A stretch of DNA of 47,553 bases from Gammaproteobacteria bacterium (GTDB lineage Bacteria > Pseudomonadota > Gammaproteobacteria > Chromatiales > Chromatiaceae), in NCBI GenBank assembly GCA_011389885.1, contig JAABTK010000031.1, forward strand, positions 1 to 47,553. The letters are read 5' to 3'. Position numbers and translations under genes: made by a program. Positions 6,116-16,956 of the stretch are shown piece after piece. The notes beneath the pieces are model-generated. The model searched no databases and was not told where the DNA came from. It saw nothing but the letters and a program-made list of their open reading frames with translations. Each line of letters begins with the position of its first letter. Within the stretch, counting starts at the first letter, position 1.

Positions 6116-7305
6116 GGCCTACGCTCCCGAATCTTTTCCAGCAACAGGCGCGCCGCGGTGGCGCTGGCGTCCTGGCGCAGCTCGCGATGGATCTCCAGCG
6201 CCCGCTCGCCATAGGCGCGCCAGCCCGAGCGGTCCTGCCACAGGCCCAGCAGGGTGCGGCTGAGTTCTTGCGGGTTCACTTGGTCCTGCAACCGCTCGGG
6301 GGCGATCTCCCGCCCGGCCAGTAGGTTGGCGATGGAGAAAAACGGCGTCTTCACCAGCTTCAGCCCGCGCACGATGCGGTAGGTCCAGGGGTGCAGGCGA
6401 TAGGCCACCACCTGGGGTTTCTTCAACAGCAGCGCCTCCAGCGACGCGGTGCCCGAGGCGGTGAGCACCAGGTCGGCGGCGCTTAGCGCCTGCCGCGCGC
6501 CGCCCCCCGCCATTACCACCGAAAGCCCGGGCGCCACAGCCGCCAGGCGCGCTTGAAACAGCCCTGTAAGGCGTTCGTTGGCCATCGGGGCCACCAGTTG
6601 CAGGCCCGGAATCGCCTCCGCACAGCGCGCGCCCGTTAGGATAAAGTCGTCCGCCAACTGGCCAAGCTCTGAGCGTCGGCTGCCGGGCAACAGCGCCAGC
6701 ACCGGCCTATTTCGATCCAGGCCCAGGGCGTCCCGCGCCGGTCCGGGGTCCGTCTCCAGGGGGATTTCGTCCGCCAGGTGATGGCCGATGAAGTACCCCT
6801 CCACGCCGTGGCGGCGCAGGAAATCGGCCTCGAACGGGAACAAGCACAGCAGCCCGTCCACCGCCTTGCGGATCTTCTTCACCCGGCCCTGGCGCCAGGC
6901 CCAGACGGTGGGGCTCACATAATGAAAGGTCGCAATGCCGCCGCGCTTGAGGCGGGCCTCCAGCCCGAGGTTAAAGTCCGGGGCGTCGATGCCGATGAAC
7001 AGGTCGGGCGGATTGGCAAGGAAATAGGCGGTCAGCTCCCGGCGGATGCGCAGCAGTTCGGGCAGGTGTTTGAGCACCTCCACCAGCCCCATGACGGATA
7101 GGCGCTCCAACGGCACGCGGCTGTGCAGGCCTGCGGCCTCCATGCGCGGCCCGCCCACCCCGATAAAGCGAGTGCCCGGCTGTTGCCGCCGAAATGCGGC
7201 CATCAGCCCGGCGCCGAGGATGTCGCCGGAGGGCTCATTGGCCACGATGCCGATGGTGATGGGGCCTTCTGCGGCGGCCGGGGCTGAAGCGGGAATCCCG
7301 GGCAT
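6112..7305 (-). CDS. lpxB: Lipid-A-disaccharide synthase
   Basis: 397 residues. LpxB is the peripheral inner-membrane glycosyltransferase joining UDP-2,3-diacylglucosamine with lipid X to make the lipid A disaccharide. The N-terminal motif [18 protein letters not shown] matches the family's EASGDILGA segment. [14 protein letters not shown] and [16 protein letters not shown] follow in order, and the C-terminal half has [32 protein letters not shown] and MVVAYRLHP-type motifs. A short Pro/Ala-rich extension of about 15 residues precedes the core, so the true start could be slightly downstream. It is 19 bases after lpxA and overlaps rnhB. Confidence 0.96.
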   Translation of the reverse strand: MPGIPASAPAAAEGPITIGIVANEPSGDILGAGLMAAFRRQQPGTRFIGVGGPRMEAAGLHSRVPLERLSVMGLVEVLKHLPELLRIRRELTAYFLANPPDLFIGIDAPDFNLGLEARLKRGGIATFHYVSPTVWAWRQGRVKKIRKAVDGLLCLFPFEADFLRRHGVEGYFIGHHLADEIPLETDPGPARDALGLDRNRPVLALLPGSRRSELGQLADDFILTGARCAEAIPGLQLVAPMANERLTGLFQARLAAVAPGLSVVMAGGGARQALSAADLVLTASGTASLEALLLKKPQVVAYRLHPWTYRIVRGLKLVKTPFFSIANLLAGREIAPERLQDQVNPQELSRTLLGLWQDRSGWRAYGERALEIHRELRQDASATAARLLLEKIRERRP

Positions 7306-7324
7306 TGGACAGGCGCGCCGCGGG

Positions 7325-8095
7325 TCAGCGCACGATGCCGCGCCCGGAAACCTTCAGAAAATCCGCCAACAGGCGGACCTCTTCATGCTCGGCGGCCAGG
7401 TGTTCGATTTGGGCCACCGCCTCTTCCAGGCGCAGGCCTTGGCGATAGAGGATTTTGTAGGCGCGTTTGATGGCCTGAATCGCGGGGTCGGAGTAACCGC
7501 GGCGGCGCAAGCCCTCGCTGTTGATGCCAAAGGGCTTGGCGGGGTGGCCGCTGACGGTGATAAAGGGCGGCACGTCCATGGTGGCGGCCATGCCCTTGCC
7601 GCAAAAGCTGTGGGCGCCCACGCGGCAGAACTGATGCACCAGCGAGAAGCCGCCGAGGATGGCCCAATCGTCGATATGCACATGGCCGCCGAGGGAGGCG
7701 TTGTTGGCCATAATCACCTGGTTGCCCAGCACGCAATCGTGGGCGATATGGGTGTAGGCCATTAGCAGATTATCGTCGCCGATGCGGGTGAAACCCTGGT
7801 CCTGCGCGGTGCCCCGGTGCAGGGTGGCGCACTCGCGGATGACGTTGCGATCGCCGATCTCCAGCCGGGTGGGCTCGCCGCCGTATTTCTTGTCCTGCGG
7901 GGCTTCGCCCACCGAGGCGAATTGGTAGATTTTGTTATCGCGCCCGATGGCGGCGGGGCCATTGACCACCGCGTGCGGCCCCACCCAGGTGCCCTTGCCG
8001 ATTTGCACGCCGGGGCCGATCACCGCAAAGGGCGCCACCTCGACGCCGCTATCCAGCTCGGCCTTGGGGTCAATGGCTGCTCGCGGATCAATCAC
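7325..8095 (-). CDS. lpxA: UDP-N-acetylglucosamine acyltransferase
   Basis: LpxA performs the first acylation of lipid A synthesis. The start is set at GTG 8095-8093, overlapping the fabZ stop (GTGA). This gives 256 residues beginning (M)[17 protein letters not shown], which aligns with other LpxA N-termini; the longer frame adds eight fabZ-derived residues. Left-handed beta-helix hexapeptide repeats run through the first 190 residues, with the active-site histidine in AYTHIAHDC (His119 in this numbering) and [14 protein letters not shown] after it. A helical C-terminus follows. Fused into the fabZ-lpxA-lpxB order typical of Gram-negative bacteria. Confidence 0.96.
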   Translation of the reverse strand: MIDPRAAIDPKAELDSGVEVAPFAVIGPGVQIGKGTWVGPHAVVNGPAAIGRDNKIYQFASVGEAPQDKKYGGEPTRLEIGDRNVIRECATLHRGTAQDQGFTRIGDDNLLMAYTHIAHDCVLGNQVIMANNASLGGHVHIDDWAILGGFSLVHQFCRVGAHSFCGKGMAATMDVPPFITVSGHPAKPFGINSEGLRRRGYSDPAIQAIKRAYKILYRQGLRLEEAVAQIEHLAAEHEEVRLLADFLKVSGRGIVR

Positions 8096-8541
8096 TCGGC
8101 GAAATCCCGCACAGTACACATAATCTCCGCCGTGGCCACGATTTTACCGTCCACCGTGGCGCAGGTTTTGAAGATGCCGATGCCGCGCTTAAGGGCCTTT
8201 TGCTCGACCTCCAGCATCAGTTGATCACCCGGCTCCACCGGGCGCTTGAAGCGCGCCTTGTCGATGCCCACAAACAGGTAGATGGAGGTCTCCGTCACGG
8301 TCTCCGGGTTGGATTCCATGGCCAGCAGGCCGGTGGCCTGGGCCAGGGCCTCAATGATCAACACCCCGGGCATCACCGGTCGCACGGGGAAATGGCCGTT
8401 AAAATAGGGCTCGTTGTAGGTGACGTTCTTGAGGGCCAGCAAGCGGGTATCTTTCTCGAACTCCAGCACCCGATCCACCAGTAAAAACGGGTAGCGATGG
8501 GGCAGCAGCTTGAGCACCTTGTGAATATCCATGCTGTACAA
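8092..8541 (-). CDS. fabZ: 3-hydroxyacyl-ACP dehydratase FabZ
   Basis: Hot-dog-fold dehydratase of fatty acid elongation. Motifs: [18 protein letters not shown], then the active site [18 protein letters not shown] with His50 and Glu64 (counting from the TTG start), then the [14 protein letters not shown] strand. The start could be TTG 8541, with GGAGA about eight bases upstream, giving [11 protein letters not shown]. An ATG three codons later would make a 146-residue protein. TTG is kept because of the ribosome-binding site. It lies between lpxD and lpxA, where FabZ competes with LpxA for 3-hydroxymyristoyl-ACP. Confidence 0.96.
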   Translation of the reverse strand: MYSMDIHKVLKLLPHRYPFLLVDRVLEFEKDTRLLALKNVTYNEPYFNGHFPVRPVMPGVLIIEALAQATGLLAMESNPETVTETSIYLFVGIDKARFKRPVEPGDQLMLEVEQKALKRGIGIFKTCATVDGKIVATAEIMCTVRDFAE

Positions 8542-8674
8542 AAGGATTTCTCCACCATGTCGTGTCTTGGCCTCGGCTCGCCGGCCGGCGGAAGCGATCT
8601 TGGGCCATCCAGGGCGACCCTTTCGCCGAGATGAAGACCGACCCTTCCGCGGACACCCGCGATCACGGAGCCTG

Positions 8675-9730
8675 TTATTCGAAATCGGCGCCGTCTAGGG
8701 GCCGGGCTTTCTCATACGCCGATAATCTGTTTTCCAGCACCGACAGCCGGCGCGCCAAGTCGTCTAAGCGCCGCAGCCGCGCAATGGTCTTGCGCCAACT
8801 CTGATTGTCCGTGGCCGGCAGGTTGCCGCTGTAATAGCCGGGTTCTTGAAACGAGCGCGTCACCAACGACATGCCGGAAAAATGCACATTGTCCGCGAAC
8901 TCAAGGTGTCCCGCCAGTCCTACGCCGCCGCCGAGCGTGCAATGCCGCCCCACCCGGGTAGAGCCGGCAATCCCCACACAGGCGGCCAGTGCGCTGTGGT
9001 CGCCGATTTCGACGTTATGGCCGATTTGAATCAAGTTATCCAGCTTGACCCCGCGACCGATCACCGTGTCCTGCAAGGCCCCGCGGTCCACCGTGGTATT
9101 GGCCCCGACCTCGGCGTCGTCGCCAATGCGGACACTGCCCAATTGCGGCACCCGCTCCCAAACGCCGCCGTCATTGGCCAGTCCGAAGCCGTCGCTGCCC
9201 ACCACAGCGCCGGGATGCAGGCGCACCCGCCGCCCCAGTTCGACGCCGTGACACAGCGTGACATTGGCCTCCAGGCGGCTGTCTTCTCCGACCACCGCAT
9301 CCGCCCCGACCACGCAATTCGGCCCCACGAACGCCCCCGCCGCGATGCGGGCGCCCGCCTCCACCACCGCGCCGGGACCGATCCAGCTCGTGGGGTCCAC
9401 CGCGGCGGCGGGGTCCACCACCGCCCGCGGGTGAACCCCGCCGCGCACCTCCGGGCTCGGGTTCAGCAGGCGCGCCGCCCGCGCGTATGCCAAATGGGGG
9501 TTATCCGCAACCAGCGCATTGACCGGACACTCCGCAAGCATGTCCTCCGCCAGCACCACCACCGATGCCCGCGTGGCCGCGAGGTGTTTGCGGTAGTGGG
9601 CGCTGGCCAGAAAGGCCAGCTGTCCCGGCGCCGCCTGGTCGAGCGAACCCACGCCTGACACCCGACATTCCGCCGCACCGACCAAGCGCACGCCCAGGCG
9701 CGCGGCCAATTCTCCCAGACTGTATTCCAA
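8675..9730 (-). CDS. lpxD: UDP-3-O-acylglucosamine N-acyltransferase
   Basis: 351 residues. LpxD adds the second acyl chain in lipid A synthesis. The N-terminal uridine-binding domain starts [16 protein letters not shown] and ends near the [11 protein letters not shown] segment. A beta-helix of hexapeptide repeats follows from about residue 100, containing [12 protein letters not shown] and [20 protein letters not shown], with the catalytic His in the IGHNV segment. The C-terminal helix ends [14 protein letters not shown]. It sits 18 bases after the skp/ompH gene and 133 bases before fabZ; that gap holds no gene. Confidence 0.96.
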   Translation of the reverse strand: MEYSLGELAARLGVRLVGAAECRVSGVGSLDQAAPGQLAFLASAHYRKHLAATRASVVVLAEDMLAECPVNALVADNPHLAYARAARLLNPSPEVRGGVHPRAVVDPAAAVDPTSWIGPGAVVEAGARIAAGAFVGPNCVVGADAVVGEDSRLEANVTLCHGVELGRRVRLHPGAVVGSDGFGLANDGGVWERVPQLGSVRIGDDAEVGANTTVDRGALQDTVIGRGVKLDNLIQIGHNVEIGDHSALAACVGIAGSTRVGRHCTLGGGVGLAGHLEFADNVHFSGMSLVTRSFQEPGYYSGNLPATDNQSWRKTIARLRRLDDLARRLSVLENRLSAYEKARPLDGADFE

Positions 9731-9748
9731 GCCTTGGTCCTCGGGTAA

Positions 9749-10276
9749 TTAGCGCCCTTCGGCCTTGAATTTCGCCTCCAGACGATCCAACACCTTGTCC
9801 GAAATATCCACCTTTTTGCTGGCGTAGACCACGCCCTCGCTGAGGATTAGGTCGATGCCCTCTTCGCGGCCGACTTCCCGCACCACCTCGGCCACCTGCC
9901 GCCGCAGTTTGTTGAATTCGTCGTTGCGGCGAAGATTGAAGTCCTCACGAAAGATTTCCTTGTCGTGACTGAGTTTACGCCGGCGGGTGCGGATGTCCTG
10001 TTCCAGCCGCTGCAACTCCTCGGGACTCATCACATCGCCGTCGCGTAGCAGCTTTTCCTCCAGCTTGCTCAACTGCCTCTGCTTGGCCACCAAGTCCTGA
10101 TCGCGGGCGGTGAACTCGGTCTCCAACGACTGGCGCACGGCCTCGTATTGGGGCGAGTTTTCCACCACCTTGGTGGCGTCTACGAAGGCCGCCGATTGCG
10201 CTTGCACCGAGCCCGCAAGGACTAGCCAAGCGACCAGCGGCCAAACCAGGAAACTGCATTTCATATTGCACTGCAT
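9749..10276 (-). CDS. skp: Periplasmic chaperone Skp (OmpH family)
   Basis: Skp holds unfolded outer-membrane proteins in the periplasm and delivers them to the Bam complex. The start is set at ATG 10276, giving MQCNMKCSFLVWPLVAWLVLAGSVQAQS, a clear signal peptide; ATG 10264 is an alternative. The long upstream extension overlapping bamA is not expected to be translated. The mature part shows the OmpH pattern: a short strand (AAFVDATKVVENSPQ) and a long charged coiled coil (about residues 60-140) forming the tentacles. The end returns to the beta core (GIDLILSEGVVYASKKVDISDKVLDRL). It lies between bamA and lpxD as in enteric bacteria. Confidence 0.93.
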   Translation of the reverse strand: MQCNMKCSFLVWPLVAWLVLAGSVQAQSAAFVDATKVVENSPQYEAVRQSLETEFTARDQDLVAKQRQLSKLEEKLLRDGDVMSPEELQRLEQDIRTRRRKLSHDKEIFREDFNLRRNDEFNKLRRQVAEVVREVGREEGIDLILSEGVVYASKKVDISDKVLDRLEAKFKAEGR

Positions 10277-10289
10277 AGGTGAAATTCGC

Positions 10290-12584
10290 TCAGAAGGTTT
10301 GCCCGAAGGTGAATTGGAAGCTCTCGGTCTCGTCGCCGTACTCATCGTTCAGCGGCTCGGCGTAGGTGACGCCCAGCACCCCGATGGGCGACACCCAGGT
10401 CAGGGCGAGGCCGCTGGAGTAGCGCACTTCGCCGGCGTCGAAGGTGTCGATATCGGTGTCATAGACGTTGCCGGCATCCACGAAGGCCCCCATGCGGACG
10501 CTGGTGTTTTCGCCGCCGCCGAAGGGCGGCGGGAACAACAGCTCTAGGTTGCCCACCACCTTCATATTACCGCCCAGCGGGTCATCGGTGGAGTCGCGGG
10601 GGCCGAGGCTATAGGCCTTGTAGCCGCGCACCGAACGAATCCCTCCGGCGTAATAGTTTTGGAAGAAGGGCAGTTTTTCGTTATCCCCGTAGCCGTCGCC
10701 GTAACCCACTTCGCCGTTCAGCGATAGGGTGAAAAAGTCCGTCAGCGGGAAATAGTGCCGATTCTTATAGGCCGCCTTGTAGTAGTTCAGGTCGCTGCCG
10801 GGGACGGTGGCGGTGGCCGAAAAGCTTTGCAGGCCGCCGCGCTTGGGGAACAGATAGGAGTCGCGGCTATCGTGGGTCCAGCTCATGCCGAGGGAGTAGT
10901 CGAGGAAGTTGTCGCCGTAATCCTCCATGAACTGCAACACCTCGGCGGACGCGGTGGCGCCCGGCTTGAAGTCGGTGTTGCTGACCGTGAGGTCGAAGCG
11001 AATGCGGTCGAACTCGTTGATCGGCACGCCGAAATTCATCCCCGCCGAGGCCACGTCGGTGACGTAATCAGCCACTTCGTCCTCGGCGAAGTCGGTGGAA
11101 CGGTAGCGCACGTCGAAGCCGCGGCTGACGCCGTCCACGGTGTAGTAGGGATTGGTGTAGGCCAGGCGGTATTCGGTGTTGGAGTCGCTGTTGTTGAACG
11201 CCAGGCTTACGCGCTTGCCGCTGCCGAGGAAGTTGTTTTGGCTGATGCTGGTGTTGAACACGAAGCCCTCGGATTGGGAGAAGCCCACGCCGGCCATCAG
11301 GTTGCCCGCCGGCCGCTCCACTACATTGATGTTGACGTCCACTTGGTCGGTGGAGCCGGCCACGGCCGGGGTTTCAATATTGACCTCTTCGAAATAACCG
11401 AGGCGCTGTAAGCGCTCGCGCGACAGCCGCACCTGTTCGGATGAAAACCAGGCGCTCTCCAGTTGCCGCATCTCCCGCCGCAGCACCTCGTCACGGGTGT
11501 TGGCGTTGCCGCCGATATTCACCCGGCGGACGTAGACGCGCTTGCCGGGATCGACGAAGTAGGTCACCGCGACCTTTTTGTTCACCTCGTCGATTTCCGG
11601 GATGCTGTTGACGTTGGCGAAGGCATAACCGCGATCACCGAGCAGCCCGGTGATCCGGTCGGAGGCGGCCACCACCTCCTTGCGCGAAAACACCTCGCCG
11701 CGGTTGAGGCGGATCAGCGGCACGATTTCTTCTTTCGGGGCCGCCAGCTCGCCGGCGAGCTTGATGTCGCCAATGGTGTAGACAGCGCCCTCGGAGAGGT
11801 TGATGGTGATGTAGATGAAGCGCTTGTCCGGGGTGATGGAGACCTGGGTGGACTCCACCTTGAAGTTGATATAGCCGCGGTCGAGGTAGAAGGAGCGCAG
11901 GGTTTCCAGGTCGCCGCCGAGGGCCTGGCGGGAGTAGCGGTCGGCCTTGGACATAAAGGACCACCAGTTGGTGGTGCCGAGGCTGAATTCGTCCAGCAGT
12001 CGGTCTTTCGAGAAGGCCTGGTTGCCGACGATGTTGATGCGCTTGATGCGGGCGATCTCGCCTTCGGCGATGTCGATCTTCACGGCCACCCGGTTGCGCT
12101 CCAGCGGCTCCACCTTGGATTCCACCTTGACCCCGTAACGGCCCTGGTTGAAATACTGCCGCCGCAGTTCTTGTTCGATCTTGTCCAGCACCGAGCGATT
12201 GAACACCCGGCCCTCGGCTAGGCCGATTTCCTTCAACGCGAACAGCAGGTTTTCGGTCTCCAGGGCCGCGTTGCCCTCGATCACGATTTGCCCGATGGCG
12301 GGGCGCTCGGAGACCGAAATCACCAGCTCGTTGCCGCGCCGCTCCAGCCCCACGTCGGAGAAGAAGCCGGTCTCGTACAGGGCGCGAATGATGGCGCCGG
12401 TGTCGTCCGCCTCCACCCGCTGTCCGATCTTGACCGGCAGGTAGTTGAACACGGTTCCGGGCGAAATGCGCTGAAGCCCCTCCACGCGGATATCTTCGAT
12501 CAGGAAGGTTGCGGCCGGCGCCAGTAGCGGAATCCACAGGGCCAGCAGCAGAAAGGTTCGGAGAATATTGAGTTTGGGGTTCAT
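10290..12584 (-). CDS. bamA: Outer-membrane assembly factor BamA
   Basis: 764 residues. BamA is the Omp85 beta-barrel that inserts other barrels into the outer membrane. A signal peptide ends near residue 24 (LLAPAATFLIEDIRVEGLQRIS). Five POTRA domains span roughly residues 25-420; each repeats a pattern such as VEGLQRISPGTVF or IVGNQAFSKDRLL. The C-terminal 16-stranded barrel contains the lid-lock motif GGIRSVRGYKAYSLGPRD and ends FQFTFGQTF with the terminal aromatic barrel signature. It follows rseP after 173 bases and precedes skp. Confidence 0.97.
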   Translation of the reverse strand: MNPKLNILRTFLLLALWIPLLAPAATFLIEDIRVEGLQRISPGTVFNYLPVKIGQRVEADDTGAIIRALYETGFFSDVGLERRGNELVISVSERPAIGQIVIEGNAALETENLLFALKEIGLAEGRVFNRSVLDKIEQELRRQYFNQGRYGVKVESKVEPLERNRVAVKIDIAEGEIARIKRINIVGNQAFSKDRLLDEFSLGTTNWWSFMSKADRYSRQALGGDLETLRSFYLDRGYINFKVESTQVSITPDKRFIYITINLSEGAVYTIGDIKLAGELAAPKEEIVPLIRLNRGEVFSRKEVVAASDRITGLLGDRGYAFANVNSIPEIDEVNKKVAVTYFVDPGKRVYVRRVNIGGNANTRDEVLRREMRQLESAWFSSEQVRLSRERLQRLGYFEEVNIETPAVAGSTDQVDVNINVVERPAGNLMAGVGFSQSEGFVFNTSISQNNFLGSGKRVSLAFNNSDSNTEYRLAYTNPYYTVDGVSRGFDVRYRSTDFAEDEVADYVTDVASAGMNFGVPINEFDRIRFDLTVSNTDFKPGATASAEVLQFMEDYGDNFLDYSLGMSWTHDSRDSYLFPKRGGLQSFSATATVPGSDLNYYKAAYKNRHYFPLTDFFTLSLNGEVGYGDGYGDNEKLPFFQNYYAGGIRSVRGYKAYSLGPRDSTDDPLGGNMKVVGNLELLFPPPFGGGENTSVRMGAFVDAGNVYDTDIDTFDAGEVRYSSGLALTWVSPIGVLGVTYAEPLNDEYGDETESFQFTFGQTF

Positions 12585-12757
12585 TGTTTTTGGAATATCT
12601 CGGTTTCAGGACCCGGAATTTCCGTTGTCACGGGGCGGTCCAGATGCCTCGCGAAGCGGACGAACGCGCCATATTGGGTGTCGGATCGCCCGCAGGCGGC
12701 CCACTGACCGGACTCATTCCGACCCGACCGGACCCTAGTATAAATGATCTTGCCAGC
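12585..12757. other. rseP-bamA spacer
   Basis: A 173-base gap in an otherwise tightly packed operon. No ORF or terminator is visible; it may hold a secondary promoter for bamA, but no confident hexamers were found. Confidence 0.4.
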
Positions 12758-14122
12758 CTAACCCAACAACCGCGCAATATCCACATAGAAGGCCAGGGTC
12801 ATGAGGGCCAATAACAGGGCCAGGCCGATCTTTTGCCCCAGCAGTTGGCTCGCTTCCGACAGCTCGCTGCCCTTGACCGCCTCGATGGCGAAAAACAGCA
12901 GGTGGCCGCCGTCGAGCACCGGCACCGGCAGCAGGTTCATCACCGCCAGGATGATGCTGATTGAGGCTAGGAACTTGAGAAAGGTGGTCAGCCCGACGGC
13001 GGCGGACTTGCCGGCGGATTCGGCGATGGCGATGGGACCGCCGAGGTTGTCGATGGAGGCGTTGCCGGTCACCAGCCGCCAAAGCACGCGCAACAGGAAG
13101 CCGCTGGTATCCCAGGTCTTCACCACCGCCGCCCCCATGGCTTCGCCCCAGCCTAGGCGCACCAGCACCTGATAGTCGGCGTACAGGTCCGCCGGGCGCT
13201 CGGCCGCCGCCCCCACCCGCCCGATACGCTCGCCGCCGCTGTCGATGGTCCCCACCAGCAGTTGGGCCTCGCGCTGCTCGCCGTTGCGTTGATAGCGCAA
13301 CGGCAGCAGCCGCCCCGGCCGCTCGCGAATGTAATCGGCGAACTCGCGCCAATCCGTGATCGGCTGCTCGTCCAGCGCCAGGATGCGATCGCCCGCTTGT
13401 AGCCCGGCTTGATCCATGGCCTCGCCTTCGAGCACTTGCCCAAGCACCGGCGGCAGGCTCGGCAGCTTGGGCGTCAAACCCACCGCGCGCAGCAGGTCGC
13501 GGTTTTCCGAGCGCTCCACCAGCGCGCTGCCGGCGAGCACCCGCAGCGCATCGCCGCCTTCGGCATTGCGCACCGCCACCGGCACCGGCTCGCCCTCGCG
13601 GGCCTGCATCAGCAGGGCCTGAATGGCCTCAGTCCAGGTGCGCACCGGGGAGCCGGCCACCTGCAACAGCTCGTCGCCGGACTCGAACCGCGCCTCCGCC
13701 GCCGGCGTGTCCGGCAGCACCTCGCCCACCAGCGGGCGCAAACCGGTGTCGCCGAGCACGAACACCAGCCAAAAGACCAAGATCGCGAACACGAAGTTCG
13801 CCAGCGGCCCTGCCGCCACGATGGCCGAGCGCACCCACAGCTTTTGCCGATTGAAGGCCCGATGCCGCTCGTCCTCGGGCACCGCCTCTTCGCGCTCGTC
13901 GAGCATCTTCACATAGCCGCCGAGGGGTACCGCGGCGATCACGTATTCGGTGCCATCCTTGCGCCCGGTGCGCTTCCAAAGCGGCTTGCCGAAGCCGATG
14001 GAGAACCGCAGCACCTTCACCCCGAGCCGCCGCGCGACCCAAAAATGCCCGTATTCATGCACCGCGATCAGGATCGCAATGGTGACCAGGAAGGCCAAGG
14101 TGTAGGTGATCAGGTTTTCCAT
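12758..14122 (-). CDS. rseP: Site-2 protease RseP, sigma-E pathway
   Basis: 454 residues. This inner-membrane zinc metalloprotease cuts anti-sigma factor RseA inside the membrane during the envelope stress response. The zinc motif HEYGH is at residues 22-26 in the first helix. Two PDZ-like regions lie at roughly residues 120-290 (the second includes LQAGDRILALDEQPI). The conserved NLLPVPVLDGGHLLFF in the third helix supplies the last zinc ligand, Asp. The C-terminal helix is LLLALMTLAFYVDIARLL. It starts four bases after dxr, within the operon that also makes its envelope substrates and BamA. Confidence 0.96.
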   Translation of the reverse strand: MENLITYTLAFLVTIAILIAVHEYGHFWVARRLGVKVLRFSIGFGKPLWKRTGRKDGTEYVIAAVPLGGYVKMLDEREEAVPEDERHRAFNRQKLWVRSAIVAAGPLANFVFAILVFWLVFVLGDTGLRPLVGEVLPDTPAAEARFESGDELLQVAGSPVRTWTEAIQALLMQAREGEPVPVAVRNAEGGDALRVLAGSALVERSENRDLLRAVGLTPKLPSLPPVLGQVLEGEAMDQAGLQAGDRILALDEQPITDWREFADYIRERPGRLLPLRYQRNGEQREAQLLVGTIDSGGERIGRVGAAAERPADLYADYQVLVRLGWGEAMGAAVVKTWDTSGFLLRVLWRLVTGNASIDNLGGPIAIAESAGKSAAVGLTTFLKFLASISIILAVMNLLPVPVLDGGHLLFFAIEAVKGSELSEASQLLGQKIGLALLLALMTLAFYVDIARLLG

Positions 14123-14125
14123 GGT

Positions 14126-15304
14126 TTAGTCGCGGCGCGCAAGTGCTTGGTGGGCGGTTTCCCGCGCCACGCGGTCGGCTTCGAGGGTTTGTTCCAGGTC
14201 GTCAATGGCCATCGGGGCCACGCGATTAAGGGTCTCCTCAATGATTTGGGCGATGCGCAGGAAAGGCAAGCGCTGCTCCAGAAAGGCCTCCACCGCCACC
14301 TCGTTGGCGGCGTTTAACACCGCCGGGGCGCTGCCGCCGGCCTCGATGGCGCGGTAAGCCAGCTCCAGACAGGGGAAACGGGTCAGATCCGGCGGCTCGA
14401 AGTCCAGTCGCGCCACCTCGAACAGATCCAGCGGTCGCACGCCGGATTCGGTCCGCTCCGGCCAGCCCAAGGCATGGGCGATGGGGGTGCGCATGTCGGG
14501 CTGGCCGAGCTGCGCCAGCACCGAGCCGTCCACGTATTCGACCATGGAGTGAATCACGCTCTGCGGATGCACCACCACGCCGATCTGCTCCGGGCGGGCC
14601 TGAAACAGCCAGCAGGCCTCGATCACCTCCAGCCCCTTGTTCATCATGGTGGCCGAATCCACCGAGATCTTGCGACCCATTGCCCAATTGGGGTGGGCGC
14701 AGGCCTGATCGGGGGTCACGTCCGCCAGTTGGTCCAGGGTCTTTTGCCGAAAAGGCCCGCCCGAGGCGGTGAGCAGGATGCGCCGCACGCCGGCTTGGTC
14801 GAGCCCGTCGGCTAGGCTCGGCGGCATGCACTGAAAGACCGCGTTGTGTTCGCTATCGATGGGCAGGATGCGCGCGCCGTGTTGCTGCGCCTCGGCCATG
14901 AACAGGCCGCCGGAGAGCACCAATGCCTCTTTATTGGCCAGCAGCACCCGCTTGCCGGCGCGCACCGCGGCCAACGCCGGCAACAGCCCGGCGGCGCCGA
15001 CAATGGCCGCCATCACGAAATCCGCCTCGCCCAAGGCCGCCACTTGCTCCAAACCGGCCGGACCGGCCAGCGCCCGGGTGGGCAGGCCGGCGGCCTTGAG
15101 CTTGGTTTCGAGGGCGCGCGCCGCCGCCGGGTCGGCCATCACCGCATAGCCGGGATGAAACTCGCGACACTGGGCGAACAGGCCGTCCACGTCGCGGTTG
15201 GCGGTGAGCGCCGCCACCCGATAGCGCTCGGGGTGGCGACGCAGCACGTCGAGGGTGGAAACCCCGATGGAGCCGGTGGCGCCGAGTACGGTTACGCCGA
15301 TCAT
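14126..15304 (-). CDS. dxr: 1-deoxy-D-xylulose 5-phosphate reductoisomerase
   Basis: 392 residues. It is the second enzyme of the MEP isoprenoid pathway, forming methylerythritol phosphate with NADPH. Motifs: [18 protein letters not shown] (nucleotide binding), [13 protein letters not shown], the metal and substrate site [23 protein letters not shown], and [19 protein letters not shown] (shown only in part). The ATG overlaps the cdsA stop by four bases. Its product feeds undecaprenyl phosphate synthesis by UppS, encoded two genes upstream. Confidence 0.97.
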   Translation of the reverse strand: MIGVTVLGATGSIGVSTLDVLRRHPERYRVAALTANRDVDGLFAQCREFHPGYAVMADPAAARALETKLKAAGLPTRALAGPAGLEQVAALGEADFVMAAIVGAAGLLPALAAVRAGKRVLLANKEALVLSGGLFMAEAQQHGARILPIDSEHNAVFQCMPPSLADGLDQAGVRRILLTASGGPFRQKTLDQLADVTPDQACAHPNWAMGRKISVDSATMMNKGLEVIEACWLFQARPEQIGVVVHPQSVIHSMVEYVDGSVLAQLGQPDMRTPIAHALGWPERTESGVRPLDLFEVARLDFEPPDLTRFPCLELAYRAIEAGGSAPAVLNAANEVAVEAFLEQRLPFLRIAQIIEETLNRVAPMAIDDLEQTLEADRVARETAHQALARRD

Positions 15305-16122
15305 AAGCGGATTATCCAGGGGTAAAGCACCGCGAACACCGGGGCCGCGGCAAGCAGGCTATCGATGCGGTCGAGCACGCCGCCATGCCCCGGCAGCAGC
15401 CGCCCGCTGTCTTTTAGGTCGGCCCGGCGCTTGGCCGCGCTCTCGTACAGATCGCCGGCCACCGAAATCGGGACCGCCAGGGCGCCGAGCAGCAGCAGCG
15501 CCGCCGGCCCGGCCATCGCCGGGCGCAGCAGCGAAAACGCCACCGCCAACAGCGCCACCGCGGCGAAGGCCCCGTACACCCCCTCCAGGGTCTTGCCGGG
15601 GCTGATCCCCGGGGCCAGCTTGTTTCGGCCGAAGCGCCGCCCGGCGAAAAAGGCCCCGCTATCGGCGGCCCAAATCATCAATAGCAGCAGCAGCAGCGCC
15701 GCCGGGCCGTGCTCGGGGATGCGGTGGATCAGCCCCACGCCGACCCAGGCCGGCAGCAATACCATGCCCCCGGACCATACCCAAAACGCCTGGCCGTCGC
15801 CCCCGGTAAAACCACTGCGCCGAAAACGCCACAGAACCAGCGTAATCACCAGCCACCACAGCGCCCCGGCCGCCGCCACCGCCGGCCACAGGGGCGCCGC
15901 CTCGCGCCCCAGCCACAGCAGGGCCAGCAGCCCGCCGAGGGCGGCGACAAAGGCGACGCGCGGCCATACGCCTTGCAAGCGGCACAGCCGCGTCCATTCG
16001 TCGGCCCCGAGCAACACCACCGCGGCCAGCACCGCAAGCAGCCAATCCGTCGGCAGCCACAGCACGCCGGCCACCACCAGCGGGGCCAAAATCGAGGCGG
16101 TCAGCACCCGTTGCCAGAGCAT
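15301..16122 (-). CDS. cdsA: Phosphatidate cytidylyltransferase
   Basis: 273 residues. This polytopic membrane enzyme makes CDP-diacylglycerol, the precursor of all membrane phospholipids. It is mostly hydrophobic with about eight predicted helices. The family signature lies near the C-terminus: [20 protein letters not shown] followed by [36 protein letters not shown] and [11 protein letters not shown] lie before it. It starts three bases after uppS and overlaps dxr. Confidence 0.96.
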   Translation of the reverse strand: MLWQRVLTASILAPLVVAGVLWLPTDWLLAVLAAVVLLGADEWTRLCRLQGVWPRVAFVAALGGLLALLWLGREAAPLWPAVAAAGALWWLVITLVLWRFRRSGFTGGDGQAFWVWSGGMVLLPAWVGVGLIHRIPEHGPAALLLLLLMIWAADSGAFFAGRRFGRNKLAPGISPGKTLEGVYGAFAAVALLAVAFSLLRPAMAGPAALLLLGALAVPISVAGDLYESAAKRRADLKDSGRLLPGHGGVLDRIDSLLAAAPVFAVLYPWIIRL

Positions 16123-16125
16123 GCT

Positions 16126-16956
16126 TCAAAAGCCCCCGTAGGGACGCTCCAGCAACCCGCCGGCCCCGCCGCTGCCGGCCACCTGTTCCGGGGTGCGACC
16201 GAAGCGCCGCTGGCGCTGGGCGAAGTCGGCCAGGGCTTGATCGAGGCAGGCCTCGTCGAAATCCGGCCACAGCGTGGAGTCGAAATACAGCTCGGCGTAG
16301 GCGCATTGCCAAAGCAGGAAGTTGCTCAAGCGCTGTTCGCCGCCGGTGCGGATGAACAGGTCCGGCGCCGGCAGATCGGGAAAGGACAGGTGCTCGGCCA
16401 GGGCCTGCTCGGTGATGGCCTCGGGGTCAAGCCGGCCGTCGCGCGCCGCGCGGGCGAGGGCGCGCGCGGCCTGTGCGATGTCCCAGCGGCCGCCGTAGTT
16501 GGCGGCGATCAGCAGGGTGAAGGTGGTGTTTTCCGCGGTCTCGGCCTCGGCGATACGAATCCGCTCCTGGAGCTTGGCCGGAAACCCGCTCCGGTCGCCG
16601 ATCACGCGCAGGCGGACGCCGTTGCGTTGGAGCTTTTTCACTTCCCGCTTCAGGGCGCTCATGAACAGCTCCATTAGCAGGCCGACTTCCTGCTGCGGGC
16701 GGCGCCAATTCTCGGAGCTGAACGCGAACAGGGTCAGCACCTCGACCTGGCGCCGAATGCACTGCTCCACCGCCCGCCGCACCGAATGCACGCCCGCCTG
16801 ATGGCCGGCGTGGCGGGCCAGTTGGCGGCTTTGGGCCCAGCGGCCGTTGCCATCCATAATAATGGCCACATGCCGCGGTATGCGCGGTTGCGATGGCTCG
16901 GCCTGCGACGGGCTGTCCTGATCCGGGGTCACGATCTGGTCCCTCGACCGTATCAA
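16126..16956 (-). CDS. uppS: Undecaprenyl diphosphate synthase
   Basis: 276 residues. This cis-prenyltransferase elongates farnesyl diphosphate to the C55 carrier lipid for peptidoglycan and O-antigen. Motifs in order: [16 protein letters not shown] with the catalytic Asp, [25 protein letters not shown], and [19 protein letters not shown] near residues 200-220. A polar extension of about 27 residues precedes the core. The start is nevertheless supported by the ATGA overlap with the frr stop. Confidence 0.96.
   Translation of the reverse strand: MIRSRDQIVTPDQDSPSQAEPSQPRIPRHVAIIMDGNGRWAQSRQLARHAGHQAGVHSVRRAVEQCIRRQVEVLTLFAFSSENWRRPQQEVGLLMELFMSALKREVKKLQRNGVRLRVIGDRSGFPAKLQERIRIAEAETAENTTFTLLIAANYGGRWDIAQAARALARAARDGRLDPEAITEQALAEHLSFPDLPAPDLFIRTGGEQRLSNFLLWQCAYAELYFDSTLWPDFDEACLDQALADFAQRQRRFGRTPEQVAGSGGAGGLLERPYGGF

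Noticed and set aside
11463-12221. 252-residue plus-strand ORF inside bamA
   Set aside because: Antisense shadow of bamA caused by high GC at third positions; His/Val/Gly-rich and without a start signal.
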